Positions 1 through 9,751 are shown, counted from the stretch's first letter. The stretch is 64,000 nt of DNA from Methanosarcina barkeri MS (GCF_000970025.1 NZ_CP009528.1:1971168-2035167); one strand, 5' to 3'. Notes: generated by a model from the letters alone, not told the origin. Made by a program: numbers and translations.

Positions 1-330
1 GTGTTTAGGATAGTTTCAAAAAATGGAGACACGCAACACTGGGTTACAGATGTGCAAGAGATGGATGAAGCAAAACGTGAAGATTTGGCAAAGAAGTCAT
101 GGAAAATTGAGGAATATCATAGGGGAATAAAACAGTTCTGTGGTGTCGAAAAATGTCAGGCAAGAAAGGAAGAATCACAAAGAGCACATATAATGTTCTC
201 ATTAAGAGCTTTTCTTAGACTGGAATTACAAAGAATCAAAAGTGGAATATCCTGGTTTGAAAGTGCTATGAAAATTAGAAGAGTGGCAGTGACAGAATAC
301 TTAAGGAATCCCCAATACACGTTAAATTAA
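1..330 (+). CDS. DDE transposase of IS copy A (C-terminal 109 residues)
   Basis: This is the C-terminal third of a 330-residue DDE transposase; the residues are identical to the same part of the full-length copies. It contains the catalytic glutamate region (KIEEYHRGIKQ). The first codon in the window (GTG) is an internal valine, not a start. The full protein catalyses cut-and-paste transposition of its own element. The gene is cut by the window edge, not damaged as far as can be seen. Confidence 0.92.
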   Translation: MFRIVSKNGDTQHWVTDVQEMDEAKREDLAKKSWKIEEYHRGIKQFCGVEKCQARKEESQRAHIMFSLRAFLRLELQRIKSGISWFESAMKIRRVAVTEYLRNPQYTLN

Positions 331-389
331 TTCAAATATTTGAAAGTTTGGAAAAAACAATATGCTAGGAGCCAACTGCGTAACTCCTA
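1..389 (+). mobile_element. IS copy A (IS4/IS701-like), right end only
   Basis: This is the 3' part of an insertion sequence whose left part lies outside the window. The sequence is the same as the right part of the complete copies at 16588-17726 and 53855-54993. The right terminal repeat ends at 389 with AACTGCGTAACTCCTA. The first five flanking bases, AGATT (390-394), should be the target duplication by analogy with the other copies, but the partner is outside the window. The element has landed inside the beta-propeller gene that follows. Confidence 0.93.
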
Positions 390-390
390 A

Positions 391-1695
391 GATTATAATC
401 AGAGAGGTTATTATTATGATACGAATTATAATGGTACTGTTCCTACTCCTAGTGTCACTGTAATTGACACAGCAACTAACAATATTACAGCCAGAGTGCC
501 TCTCGGCGATGGGTGGCCTATAGGAGTTGCAGTCAACCCTGCAGGAACAAGGGTATATGTAGCGTCCGCAACTATAGACGACGCCTGCATTGTTTATGTA
601 ATTGACACAGCCATAAATACGGTCAATACCAAAGTGAATATCGGAAGTAGCTATCCTTCGGAAATTACAGTTAACCCTGCAGGAACAAGAATTTATGTGA
701 CGAAACAGCATGATTACACCGATATCTCTGTAATTAACACAGCGACAAACACCTTAATGGCACCGATTATTGTGGGGCCGAGTACTTACAATGTTGCATT
801 TACACCGGATGGAAAAAAAATCTATGCTGCAAACAGTCGAAACAACACTATTTACGTAATTGATGCGGCTACAAACAAAGTTACAGCCAATGTACCTGTA
901 GGAGACAGTCCTTATGAAGTTGTAGTCACACCGGACGGAAAAAAGGTATACGTACCTAACTATAACAGCAGCACTGTGTCTGTAATTGACAAAGCCACCG
1001 ATAATGTTACAGCGACCGTGCCTGTAGGAGACTCGCCTCGGCGTGTTGCAGTCACTTCTGATGGAAATAAAGTATATATCGCTAACAACAACACTGTGTC
1101 TGTAATTGATACAGCCGCAGATATTGTAATAGCCACTGTGCCTGTAGGAACTTCTTCTTGTGAAATTGTAGTCAGTCCAGATGGAAGTAAGGTATATTTA
1201 GGAAACTTTTACAATAACAGTGTCACTGTAATTAATACAAAAACAAACACCGTCACAGCCAAAGTGCCTGTAGGAGAATGGCCCATGGGAATTGCAGTCA
1301 CACCGGATGGAAAAAAGGTATATGTGGCAAACGCTGACAGCGACAATGTCTCTGTAATTGATTCAACCACAAATAACGTTACAGCTACGGTGAACGCAGG
1401 AATATACCCTACCGGAGTTATAATTGTGCCTTTTACACATTCTAATATAACTTATCAAAGCACAAGTGCAACCTCCAATGCAACTGAAGATATAGGAGTT
1501 GAAAAAACTAACTGTTCTTCATCTGAAGAACAAAACGCTGTCGAACTCAATAAGTCAAAAAATAATACTTCTGAATCCTATAATGGTAATAGCTCAGGTA
1601 GAAATGAGTCGAGCAAAAATAACTCTACTCCAGGCTTTGGATTATTGGGAAGCTTGATCTGTCTTTATGGAGGGTGGAAGTTCAGCAAGAAGTAA
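391..1695 (+). pseudogene. YVTN-type beta-propeller surface protein, 5' end removed by IS
   Basis: The frame is open from the first base after the IS (391) and starts mid-domain with a propeller blade (SVTVIDTATNNITARVPLG), so the gene has lost its 5' part including any signal peptide. At least seven blades of about 42 residues follow, each with the pattern GxxPxxVAVTPDGKKVYVANxxxxTVSVIDTATNxVxATVPVG; this repeat is typical of Methanosarcina surface-layer-related proteins. The C-terminus has an Asn/Ser-rich linker with many N-glycosylation sequons, then PGFGLLGSL, a hydrophobic segment and KFSKK, resembling a PGF-type archaeosortase sorting signal. A GTG at 496 could be called as a start but lies inside a blade. 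The missing part should lie left of the window. Confidence 0.85.
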
Positions 1696-1840
1696 TACAG
1701 AGCTTAGATAACCAGATTGCTGGTGAATGGTAATCCATTACCTGCTGGTGTATGGAACATGAAGTACAGAAATCTGATGTATCGAAGCATTGCATATATA
1801 TGAAGAACTAAGCTCCTCATCTTTTTTAGAGGTAAAGTAT

Positions 1841-2415
1841 ATGAATAAAATTAGAAAGAAAATAGCTTTTTTATCGTTCTATTAATTCTTGTAGTATTTT
1901 ATGGGTTTATGCAAATTCCCACGTATAGAGAGACGAAAATAGCTGGTTTTCTCATCCAATTTGAAAATGGAACAACTGAGCCTGAAGCTAAAGCCGTTCT
2001 TGAAAACTACAATATGACATTGAACTATAGTCTGGATTGCAATTGGAATAATGGCGGTTACAAATACTACATAAAGGTGTACAAAGATGATTTACCGAAT
2101 GTAGTAAGAGATGGATTAAAGAAAGACGAAAACTGGACTGATTCTGCTTTACCTTCTTTTACAAAGGGAGATTATATTATATATCCGGTAACAGAACAAG
2201 TCGTCCATGATAATAATTTTCATGAGATCCTGAAAAGATATAACATTCAGGTGAAAACTTTTGTCTGGTGTCTAGTTAGCTACAAAGATAATTCAACTAG
2301 GTATGATATTCTGGGAAAGAATTGTATTACGGAGAAAGATGCAATTAGAATAACAAATGAACTTGAAACCAACGGGAAAATTTTAACTGTAATGCCTGAT
2401 TATATTTTATATTAA
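1841..2415 (+). pseudogene. UPF0228 family protein, frameshifted in its N-terminal membrane segment
   Basis: The main frame from 1909 gives 168 residues that match my memory of UPF0228, a family of unknown function typical of Methanosarcina. A better start is ATG 1841, preceded by GAGGT at 1830-1834, reading MNKIRKKIAF; this frame stops after 14 codons. The frame of the main body is open upstream and reads FIVLLILVVFYGFMQIP, a good transmembrane or signal segment. Adding one T to the six-T run at 1867-1872 joins the two. The result would be an anchored or secreted protein. Translation from ATG 1909 would give a cytoplasmic fragment without the anchor. The alternative is a sequencing undercall. 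Confidence 0.75.
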
Positions 2416-2525
2416 ATATATTTAATAGACGATGGAAAAGGTACAAGACCTGATAAAACTGCTATTCTTGAGGAATTGTTGAACACAATTAATACCAAAA
2501 TATAACTTTTTTATTGCGCATATAT

Positions 2526-4110
2526 CCTGACTTTGACAGTTACATAAAAATAAGTGCTCTCTGTTTTGTATAATTCGGTCCAATGAACATCACAAAACAG
2601 AGAGCCTTCCCTACAATTCCTAACAAGAATATATGTGTTTCTATCGGATCTATTCTTGCTGTCCAATATTTTTATGAAAAGCTTAATTTCTGTGATATTT
2701 TTAGTAATCATAAAAGTAAAGGTCTTGATCTCAATAGTTTAATCGGTTTGTTAAGCTACAAATTAACTGATAATTTTAGTATCAAAGAAGCTGGCAAATG
2801 GTTAAATCAGAAAGAGATTCTGGATATCTTAAATCTTGGAAGTTTTCACGAAAGAGTTCTTTACAGAACTCTTGAGCTTTTGGGACGTAACAAAGAGGAA
2901 ATTCTGTGTGATATTCTGGACTCTCTCTTTTCTACTTATGGTTTTGAAGAGACGAATATAAACCTGGATTGGACAAGTATAGTTCTTCACGGAACTAAAG
3001 CCAACCTTGGTAAATTCGGATATAGCAGAGATCACGGACCTGACAAGTTGCAGAGAACAGTTGGAGTTAGTGAGTTAGCTGATCCCATAAACATACCTAT
3101 CGAAGTTACAGTGAATAAAGGAAACGTTCTTGATCTTGAGCACTTTTCTGATACTTTTAACCAGGTTAAAAGTAGGCTTAAAAAAGGCTCTCTTATTGTT
3201 TTTGATAAAGGAGCTAATAACAAAGACAATCTCAACCTTATACTGGATGCTGAAATGGATTATCTCACTTCCATGAAGCTGAATAAGAGTGATGATAAAA
3301 TAATTGAGAACTTTGATCTGGAAAGAGCAGAATTGATTGATTCCAAAAAATGTATATATGGAATAAAAATCGTTAAGCTCAGTACTATTAAGTACTTTTA
3401 TTTCTCTGAATCTCTACAGAAAAAGCAGTTAGAAGTAAAAGCAAGAGCTGCTATGAGGAAATTACAGGAAGAAAAATAAGTTCAAAAGGCCATATAACAA
3501 AAAAATCTTCCCAAAAGATTCAGAGTAAATAATGAGTTGATTGAGATTAATTACTCTTTTAGAACTAAGCTCTTCGAGCTTAGTGACGAGGAAGCTATTG
3601 AACTCCTGAAAGCTTCACTGATTAATGGGAGAGAAGGATTTTTCTGTCTGAAATCAAACAGGGATTTGACACTTGAAGATGCATTGATAACATACAGAAA
3701 AAAAGATTCTATTGAGAAAATATTCCATTCATTGAAGAACGAAATAAACATTAAACCGTTGAGAGTGTGGTCGGATGATAGCATTTATGGAGCTATTATC
3801 CTTGGTTTTATCGCTCAATTATTCATATCGCTGATGCGAGATGAATTTGAAGGGATAAAACACGTATCTACAAAATTCATTAAAAAAGCTTGAAGAATTT
3901 GACACTTACAATCAAATTCAAGATAAATGGAGTAAAAAACTATATTTTTGCGAATTTTGACTGGATAAATAGCTTAATAGTAGCAAAAATGAATGTAATT
4001 ACATAGAATATATAACAAATTTTTATAAACTTAAACAAATTGTCAAGTCCATTTGGGATAAAAAGAAGGGAAATATTCAGTAACAATTAGTGGATACTGT
4101 CAAAGTCAGG
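2526..4110 (+). mobile_element. IS1634-like insertion sequence, decayed
   Basis: Perfect 15-bp terminal inverted repeats, CCTGACTTTGACAGT at 2526-2540 and its complement at 4096-4110, bound a 1,585-bp element carrying one broken transposase. I see no convincing target duplication next to the ends. About 200 bp of non-coding sequence lie between the transposase stop and the right end. Confidence 0.85.
2583..3893 (+). pseudogene. IS1634-like transposase, broken in the middle
   Basis: The first part (2583-3479, 298 residues) has the DDE-type features LDWTSIVLHG and GYSRDHGPDKLQ followed by FDKGANN, as in IS4/IS1634 transposases. The second part (3537-3893) has the region around the last catalytic acid (RKKDSIEKIFHSLK). 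Both parts lie in the same frame but are separated by stops at 3477 and 3495. Inserting one A in each of three A-runs (about 3472, 3484 and 3513) gives a continuous reading through KRPYNKKIFPKRFRVNNEL. Unless frameshifting repairs this, the transposase is inactive. The family assignment rests on motif memory. Confidence 0.8.
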
Positions 4111-4473
4111 TTTTATTTCAAAATGCTTCACCACCGAAAACTGGTACAAAAGTATCAATTAATGACCCCAGGTTGTACTTTAGAATTACAGCAGTTTCAA
4201 AAATATCTCGCACTTCGGGAAAATTCATAGATATTATCTTGCTCACTGTTTTTTTACTGGGAACACGACATCAAGTTCTTAAGAAATGTATATTATTAAT
4301 GAATTACTAATATTAATAGAATAGTTCATTGGGGTAACCAAGAAAGAAAAACTTCCATACTTAAGTCTGGAATGGAGAAAAGACAGGCGGAAAGAATGTA
4401 ATGCTTCTCTGTACTTTTGAAAGAGGTAAATAAAAGACAGTAAGTGTGAATAATACATTAGGAGTTGAAGTTT

Positions 4474-4845
4474 ATGGGAATAGATGAAGAACTGCACGTT
4501 CCAAAGAAAATGAATTTTGTGCCGACAACGAAAATAAAAGGATCTAAGGTCTTAACTATTAAAGATGAAGAACTTGGAAAGATTGAAGAAGTCATGATTG
4601 ACTCTGAACGGGGAAGAATAGCATACGTAATACTTGCTTGTGATTGTTTTATTGGTATGTCCTGTAAATTATTTGCCATTCCCTGGGAAGCTCTTAAAGC
4701 AACTCGAGGTGATTATATCCTTAGAGTTGAGAAAGGAGCATTCAAAGCGGCAGAAGGTTTGGGCGACAACGTGTGGACTTTAACTCGTAATGATTTGACT
4801 AAAATATATGAAAAGTATAACGTTCCTCCTTACTGGGAAGTTTAA
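4474..4845 (+). CDS. PRC-barrel domain protein
   Basis: A 123-residue soluble protein with a PRC-barrel: the stretch from KIKGSKVLTIKDEELGKIEEV to the strand around AYVILACDCF is the usual beta-barrel core. Archaeal PRC-barrel proteins of this size are small adaptor-like proteins, some linked to RNA or cell-division complexes; the role here is unknown. The ATG at 4474 is chosen because AGGAG at 4460-4464 is well spaced from it; a TTG at 4465 would be too close. It stands alone between two decayed transposons. Confidence 0.8.
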   Translation: MGIDEELHVPKKMNFVPTTKIKGSKVLTIKDEELGKIEEVMIDSERGRIAYVILACDCFIGMSCKLFAIPWEALKATRGDYILRVEKGAFKAAEGLGDNVWTLTRNDLTKIYEKYNVPPYWEV

Positions 4846-4906
4846 ATGCCCATTTTCGAGTAATGAGATAAAAATTGTTGCTTCCAATCCCATTTCCTTA
4901 CAGATG

Positions 4907-5043
4907 TAGGACTTATGCAGTTGAACTGAAAAATCAACAGCATCAAACCACTAACTGTAGTAGACCATTAACTGTCTAAAACAGGATTTCAATCCACAGT
5001 TTCTTCCGTGATTGATTTTGAATTTCAAGTGCGTACAGTCCTA
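4907..5043. repeat. MITE-like element related to the IS at 16588
   Basis: A 137-bp non-coding segment with imperfect terminal inverted repeats. The left end TAGGACTTATGCAGTT differs at one base from the 16-bp end of the complete IS in this window (TAGGACTTACGCAGTT). The right end, read inward, is TAGGACTGTACGCACTT, the same sequence with one inserted G and one change. It has no coding capacity. Flanking pentamers (AGATG/AGAAA) match only partly, so a target duplication is not proven. It is probably a non-autonomous derivative mobilised by that transposase. Confidence 0.55.
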
Positions 5044-5079
5044 AGAAAAAGACAGAAAAGACTTGAAGTTCTCAGAATG

Positions 5080-6346
5080 GGCAGTGTAGCGAAAGTCCTG
5101 TAAAATATGATTGACTCTATATCCATTTTCTTCATCACAAAAAATAGGATGTAGAGTCAATGATTAATGTATTCTCATTCAAAAAGATTATCTTGTCGAT
5201 CAGGAAGATGGAATTCGCCAGTTAATTACCTGGTTTTTAAATCTTGTCATGGAGAAGGAAGCCCTTCTCCAATCTTGTGCACAAAGTTATAGCGTACTGA
5301 TTCACGAAAAACCAGTAGAAACGGCTACAAATCCCGCACTCTCCTTACCAAATATGGAGAACTTGAATTGTTAAAGCCTCAGTTCCGTGAATTTCCTTTT
5401 GAAACTCAGGTATTTGAAAAATATTCCAGGGTTGAAAAGTCTATATTAGCTGCTGTAGCGGAATCTTACCTTCAAGGTGTTTCTTCCACCCGACGGGTGG
5501 AAAAGGTCATGACTGCTTTAGGATTAGAGGGAATCTCGGCCTCTTCTGTTTCCAGAATTACTAAAGACCTTGATGAGAAAGTTGAAGAATTTCTCTCAAA
5601 GCCAATAGAACATGAAATTCCTTACCTTTTTGTTGATGCGATTTATCTTAAAGTAAGAGATTGACTCCATTATGAAAATAAAGCTCTTTTTGTAGTTGCT
5701 GGAATCAGAGATGATGGTTTACGTAAGATTCTTGGAGTAAGATTGGCAGACAGTGAAGACTCTCTATTCTGGGAAGATCTATTCGAAGACCTGAAAGAAA
5801 GAGGGTTAAGAGGCGTCAAGTTAGTTGTTTCTGATGGTCATAAAGGGATACGAAAAGCATTTAGAGAATCCTTTATTGGATCAAGCTGGCAGATGTGTCA
5901 TGTTCATCTGATAAGACAAGTTCTAAAAAAGGTTCCAAAAAAGAAACAGAAAGAAGTATCAGAAAAAATAAAAGAAGCATTGGTAGACCGTCAGAAGTTA
6001 CAGGATTTGATAAGGGAACTGGAGAATATGGGATATAAAAGTGCAGCTGATACTCTTGAACATTTTCAGTATGATGTAATGAACTACATGCAGTTTCCAC
6101 AGAGTCATTGGAGAAGAATAAGGACAACAAATATGATGGAGAGAACTAACAAGGAAATAAAAAGAAGAAGCAGAGTTGTGGGAGCGTTTCCGAACCAGGA
6201 ATCAGTATTGAGACTGGTAGTCTCAATACTGATAGACATTAATGAAGACTGGATTACAGGAAACAGGTATATAGTAATGGAGCAGTAATCAAAAAAGAAG
6301 AATCAGGGGTATAGAGTAAAATTTACAGAAGATTAGGCACACTGCC
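5080..6346 (+). mobile_element. IS256-family insertion sequence, decayed
   Basis: The two ends are imperfect inverted repeats: inward from the left GGCAGTGTAGCGAAAGTCC, and from the right GGCAGTGTGCCTAATCTTC, followed by shared CTGTAAA, ACTCTAT and TTCTTC blocks. The 1,267-bp length fits IS256. The one transposase gene is broken. No target duplication is evident. Confidence 0.75.
5160..6288 (+). pseudogene. IS256-family (mutator-like) transposase, two frameshifts and one stop
   Basis: Pieces in order: ATG 5160 MINVFSFKK; then, in another frame, DYLVDQEDGIRQLITWFLN; then TDSRKTSRNGYKSRT and KYGELELLKPQFREFPFETQ; then the catalytic body with FVDAIYLKVRD, VVSDGHKG, CHVHLIRQ and RTTNMMERTNKEIKRRSR. 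The first join needs one extra A in the five-A run near 5181-5185, the second one extra base near 5293, and a TGA at 5662-5664 interrupts VRD-LHY, where a GGA glycine would fit. Each change is a single base, so the copy is a recent casualty. It is not expected to be functional. Confidence 0.85.
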
Positions 6347-6347
6347 T

Positions 6348-7264
6348 TTACTTTTCGATTATTAATTCCTTTGCATATTTTTCTGGTTGGTTATTACTTG
6401 GATTTTTTGAAATAATATTTTTTACAATACAAATCTCTAATTCTTTTCGTAGATCCTCCTTCAATTTATCTGATATTTCTCTAATCTGCAAGTCGTTTTT
6501 ATTGAAGTTAATAGGATAAAGCAAATATGTAATGTTGTTTTCTGAGTAATTATTGTATCCAATAACTAATTTCCAGCAATTTTTGTAATATATTTCTTTT
6601 ATGATAGTAAAATCTGTATCCAAATATAGGTTCAGTCGATCTAAAAATTTATGAATATTATGGAATTCAGATTTTTCTACGCCAAGTAAACTATTTTCTT
6701 GTTTTAATATTTCATATGCTTTTTCAAGGCTTGTATGTTCTTCTAATAAATCATCGTAATAGCAAATTTTTTTGCTGTAATCTTTAATAATTTTCTGCCA
6801 CTCTAATAAATATTCTGAATTTCCTTTCCGAATGATATTCTTTAAAGGAATTTTTACACTTACTGACTCTGATCCTTGCTTGATTCTTAATGCTAAATTT
6901 GTTAAGAGTTCTCTGCTGATAAAGAGCCAATAGGCAACCTCATTTTTTATATCAACTATAATCAGAAATACTGGTGATGTGCAACTTTCACAATATGGGA
7001 GGAACTTTAACGAACATTGATATTTAGGCTCTCCTGAAAATCCATCTGACACTTCTTTATTTGAACTTCTATTTTTCCAATTGGCTCATGATCTTCATTT
7101 CTAATTACCAAATATCCATCAGTATTTGGGATTTTATCCATCTCACGAATATCTGGTTTTACATACTCACTCAGTATATATTTAAGGACGGTAATCGCCC
7201 TACTTTCTGGAATATTAGTTAAAGGATATTTTGCAGGAGCAGAGGGAATTATTTTATCCATCAA
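6348..7264 (-). pseudogene. DUF4365 domain protein, frameshifted
   Basis: The N-terminal piece (7264 down to about 7040) reads MMDKIIPSAPAKYPLTN...DKIPNTDGYLVI...GKIEVQIKK, the typical opening of DUF4365 proteins, which have a restriction-endonuclease-like fold. The next piece, in another frame, continues FSGEPKYQCSLKFLPYCE...VFLIIVDIKNEVAYWLFISREL. One extra base near 7050 (giving KKVSDGFSGEP) joins them into about 305 residues. The last 150 residues are Lys/Asn-rich and contain a coiled-coil-like stretch (YYDDLLEEHTSLEKAYEILKQEN). DUF4365 genes are often found in mobile or defence islands; the function is not established. Confidence 0.7.
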
Positions 7265-7393
7265 TTGTAAAACAGTTCTAACTTTATTTAAATGTATTTA
7301 AAAATGCTTATGTGAAAATTAATGTTTGCTTCTGTTTCTAGATTGGTTTAATTCTTTATGTAAAATTAGTTTTTTCTAACGTCTGAACGATCT

Positions 7394-7768
7394 CTAACCA
7401 CACTTTTTATAAATTAATCGCCTTTCAACTCTCTGAATCCGTTTTCCTCCAAAAGCATGAATAGTTCTCGTTCCCGCAACACACTTTCCACACTGTTCTG
7501 TCCCCTTCGGAATAAATAACTCGTCCCCGGGATTGAGAACAAACTTTTCGCCATTCAATACTGCCGTATACTGGTCGCTAACACAAACCATGTACTCATC
7601 AAATTCATGAATATGTTTCTTAGAAACCCTGTCCGAATAGCAGGTCCAGAAAGCCATCTGGCTGCCGTCTGTGCCTTCGTAAAAATAGCCATCGATGTCC
7701 TCAGTATTTTGCTCTTTACTGCTGATATGGTTACTTTTACTTTTCATAAAGTCCGGAAATTCTTTCAC
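7394..7768 (-). CDS. Small cupin-domain protein
   Basis: A 124-residue single-domain cupin. The metal-binding motif is visible as KKHIHEFDEYMVCV (residues about 51-64) and the second cupin motif as PGDELFIPKGTEQ (about 80-92). The start is a GTG at 7768; an ATG seven codons further in is possible. The ligand or substrate is unknown. A diverged fragment of a gene like this is fused to the 3' end of the GrpB remnant 0.5 kb away, so a second copy once stood nearby. Confidence 0.8.
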   Translation of the reverse strand: MKEFPDFMKSKSNHISSKEQNTEDIDGYFYEGTDGSQMAFWTCYSDRVSKKHIHEFDEYMVCVSDQYTAVLNGEKFVLNPGDELFIPKGTEQCGKCVAGTRTIHAFGGKRIQRVERRLIYKKCG

Positions 7769-8066
7769 GCTTGAAACCGCCCATTATTTAAGTAATCTGC
7801 GTAATATCATATTAACGCATGAATTGTAACGTCAAATCAAAAAATAACTCATAAAGAACTTTTATTCCTTGTTCGCAAGTTAAGACAACATAAAGCAGTA
7901 CTTACAAAAATATCGTAATGTTTTATAATATTGATTTTCTATTTAATATAAGCGCAGGTTTGTATTAACAAAAAGACTCAATATCATAATTATTTCAGTA
8001 TATTTGTATCATAATTATTTCAATATATTTATTACTTTAACAGACATAAACTATTGAGGTGAAAAA
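7769..8066. other. AT-rich intergenic gap
   Basis: About 300 bp between the divergent cupin gene and the small ORF at 8067. It holds a short direct repeat (ATAATTATTTCA at about 7986 and 8011) and presumably both promoters. I see no gene in it. Confidence 0.5.
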
Positions 8067-8207
8067 ATGCCAGCAAGAAAGGTGAAGAATGATAATAAAG
8101 AAAGAGAATTAATAAAAAAACTAGAATCAATAGAAGAAATGAAAAAAGATACAGTAGAACAAATAAACATAGAAGAGGAACCCGATGAAAGTAAAAGGCC
8201 TAAATAA
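8067..8207 (+). CDS. Small charged protein (46 residues)
   Basis: A short open frame with ATG at 8067, preceded by GAGGTG at 8056-8061, a good archaeal ribosome binding site. The product begins MPARKVKNDNKEREL and is almost entirely Lys, Glu, Asp and Asn, predicted to form one amphipathic helix (LIKKLESIEEMKKDTVEQI) with an acidic tail. It has no membrane segment and no cysteines. I do not recognise the family. The strong binding site and clean frame argue that it is translated; it is convergent with the GrpB remnant. Confidence 0.55.
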   Translation: MPARKVKNDNKERELIKKLESIEEMKKDTVEQINIEEEPDESKRPK

Positions 8208-8315
8208 ACAGTATATTACAAACAAAAGACTTGATTTAATATTTTTCACGAATTAAATTCATTTTCATTTATATTTTTTAAATAAAATCAAAACGAAAGA
8301 AGAAATAAGCCTTTT

Positions 8316-8687
8316 TTAATACTGCCGTATATGGCCGCTAACATCGACCGTGTACTGATCAATCTCATATGAAGAAGGCATAAGATCATCTACAAAAGTT
8401 CTTTTAAAAGCCTTTCTGCCTTCAACACCCAAATTTCCTTCGTGTTCAAATCCGATTTTTGAAAGCCTGTCTTTTACAGTCAGAAACACATCGTATGAAT
8501 CAATGATTACGTCAATATCGATAATAGGTTTTGAAGCAAGACCTTCAACCGCTGTGCTCCCTACATGCTCAACACCAGTTATAAGATCACCAACACAATC
8601 AACAATCATTGCTTTTTTCAAAAATTCGTTTTTTCACTCAGGATCGTATGGCACAACTCTTACGATACCTTTCATTTTTACATCCAT
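8316..8687 (-). pseudogene. GrpB/UPF0157-family gene, stop codon and chimeric 3' end
   Basis: From ATG 8687 (AGGAG seven bases upstream) the frame reads MDVKMKGIVRVVPYDPE, then TGA at 8634-8636, then KNEFLKKAMIV...GVEHVGSTAVEGLASKPIIDIDVII, the diagnostic GrpB signature. The TGA stands where the family has tryptophan (PEW), so TGG to TGA is the simplest cause. The last 19 codons do not look like GrpB. They read SYEIDQYTVDVSGHIRQY and match the cupin gene 0.75 kb away (HEFDEYMVCVSDQYTAVL), also at nucleotide level. The gene is a recombination product and is very probably dead. Confidence 0.75.
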
Positions 8688-8863
8688 ACTCATTCTCCTG
8701 AAAAATGCTTGAAATATTGTAAAAACCTTGCGTGAATTCCTGACTACGTGATGGATTTATTCTTGCAAATCAGAAACAGCATAGATATGGCAGTCTTAAA
8801 TTACGCCTAATTCACACTTTATTGAATATTCATTAGAACTATAACTAACACAACCAATGATAA

Positions 8864-9358
8864 TTATTTTATCTGTTTTTCCAAGATATAGGTTCCATTA
8901 TATTTATCTCTGGGATTTTTAATTTTTACAACTTTAAATCCACATTTATTTACATAAAAATTATGGTTTCTTCTGGAAAAACCTGGCGTATCTGTGTACC
9001 ATTTTACAGTAGCAGGATATTTTGATTTTATGAATTCCCAAATTATCAACCCTAATCCTTTATCCTGGAATTCAGGATCAAGAAAAATATTCCCTAAAAA
9101 GTTTACATTGTTTTCCTTTATCCAGACTATTACAGCACCGATTGGTTTGCCGTCTTTAGAAACCTTATATGCTTGAGATGCGGGATTCAGAGCATATTTG
9201 CGTAGAAAATCTCCGTTATCATAGCCATCAGGGCCCCCAGTTGGTTGATTTAGATGCCTTTGAGTATCCTCATCAAATGCTCTTTTCATTATGGGCGTAA
9301 GAACATCAACATCTTCTTCGTTAAATATTTCAAATTGAAGGCCACCATATACTTCCAC
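8864..9358 (-). CDS. GNAT-family N-acetyltransferase
   Basis: A 164-residue single GNAT domain. The acetyl-CoA loop region is seen as IFLDPEFQDKGLGLIIWEFIK (residues about 92-112) after the central strand GAVIVWIKENNVNFLGN, and the C-terminal strand pair contains NFYVNKCGFKVVK. The substrate cannot be assigned. The start is a GTG at 9358 with AGGAG twelve bases upstream. It stands alone in an accessory region. Confidence 0.8.
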   Translation of the reverse strand: MEVYGGLQFEIFNEEDVDVLTPIMKRAFDEDTQRHLNQPTGGPDGYDNGDFLRKYALNPASQAYKVSKDGKPIGAVIVWIKENNVNFLGNIFLDPEFQDKGLGLIIWEFIKSKYPATVKWYTDTPGFSRRNHNFYVNKCGFKVVKIKNPRDKYNGTYILEKQIK

Positions 9359-9487
9359 TCAACTTGCACTCCTGTAAGTAAATTAAATTCATGTTTTTTC
9401 ACTAATACAATTATCGTCTTCAATTCTTGACTCTTCGTAAATTACGTTAAAGGAGCAAGTATTAGGCCTTAGGCCTGTTGTACCAAG

Positions 9488-9676
9488 CTAGTGCATCGAT
9501 TCCAAAGTATGTCCAAAATGAATTTTTTGAAAACCAGATCGAATCACTCTGTGACCGGCTGCGTTTTTCGTGTTACAGAATTCCATGTGACTTTAAAATA
9601 ATATTTATGTTAATATTTGCGTCATAAGCTGTAATTATTTTCATATTATGCACGTATTTAAGAATAGATGCACTAG
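9488..9676. repeat. MITE copy 1 (189 bp)
   Basis: Bounded by inverted ends CTAGTGCATCGATTC and GAATAGATGCACTAG. The interior matches the element at 10072-10356 at most positions (CCAAAGTATGTCCAAAATGAA, GCGTTTTTCGTGTTACAGAA, GTGACTTTAAAATAATATTT). It contains two units of a 12-bp repeat. No coding capacity is apparent. Confidence 0.7.
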
Positions 9677-9751
9677 ACTATGAAATCGTGTCGTTAAAAA
9701 TATGAATTAAATTTAAATGATTAAAAACTCATCAAGTAATAATGATAACTT

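Noticed and set aside
496-498. GTG start for the beta-propeller gene
   Set aside because: It lies inside a blade and the frame is open upstream to the IS; the gene is truncated rather than short.
2583-3893. Programmed frameshift in the IS1634-like transposase
   Set aside because: Both halves are in the same frame with two stops between; repair needs three separate insertions in A runs, not one slippage site.
5662-5664. In-frame TGA in the IS256 transposase as programmed readthrough
   Set aside because: The gene also has two frameshifts, so simple decay explains it better.
8634-8636. In-frame TGA in GrpB read as selenocysteine or another recoded residue
   Set aside because: The family has Trp there, no SECIS-like element is seen, Methanosarcina recodes UAG (pyrrolysine) rather than UGA, and the gene end is damaged.
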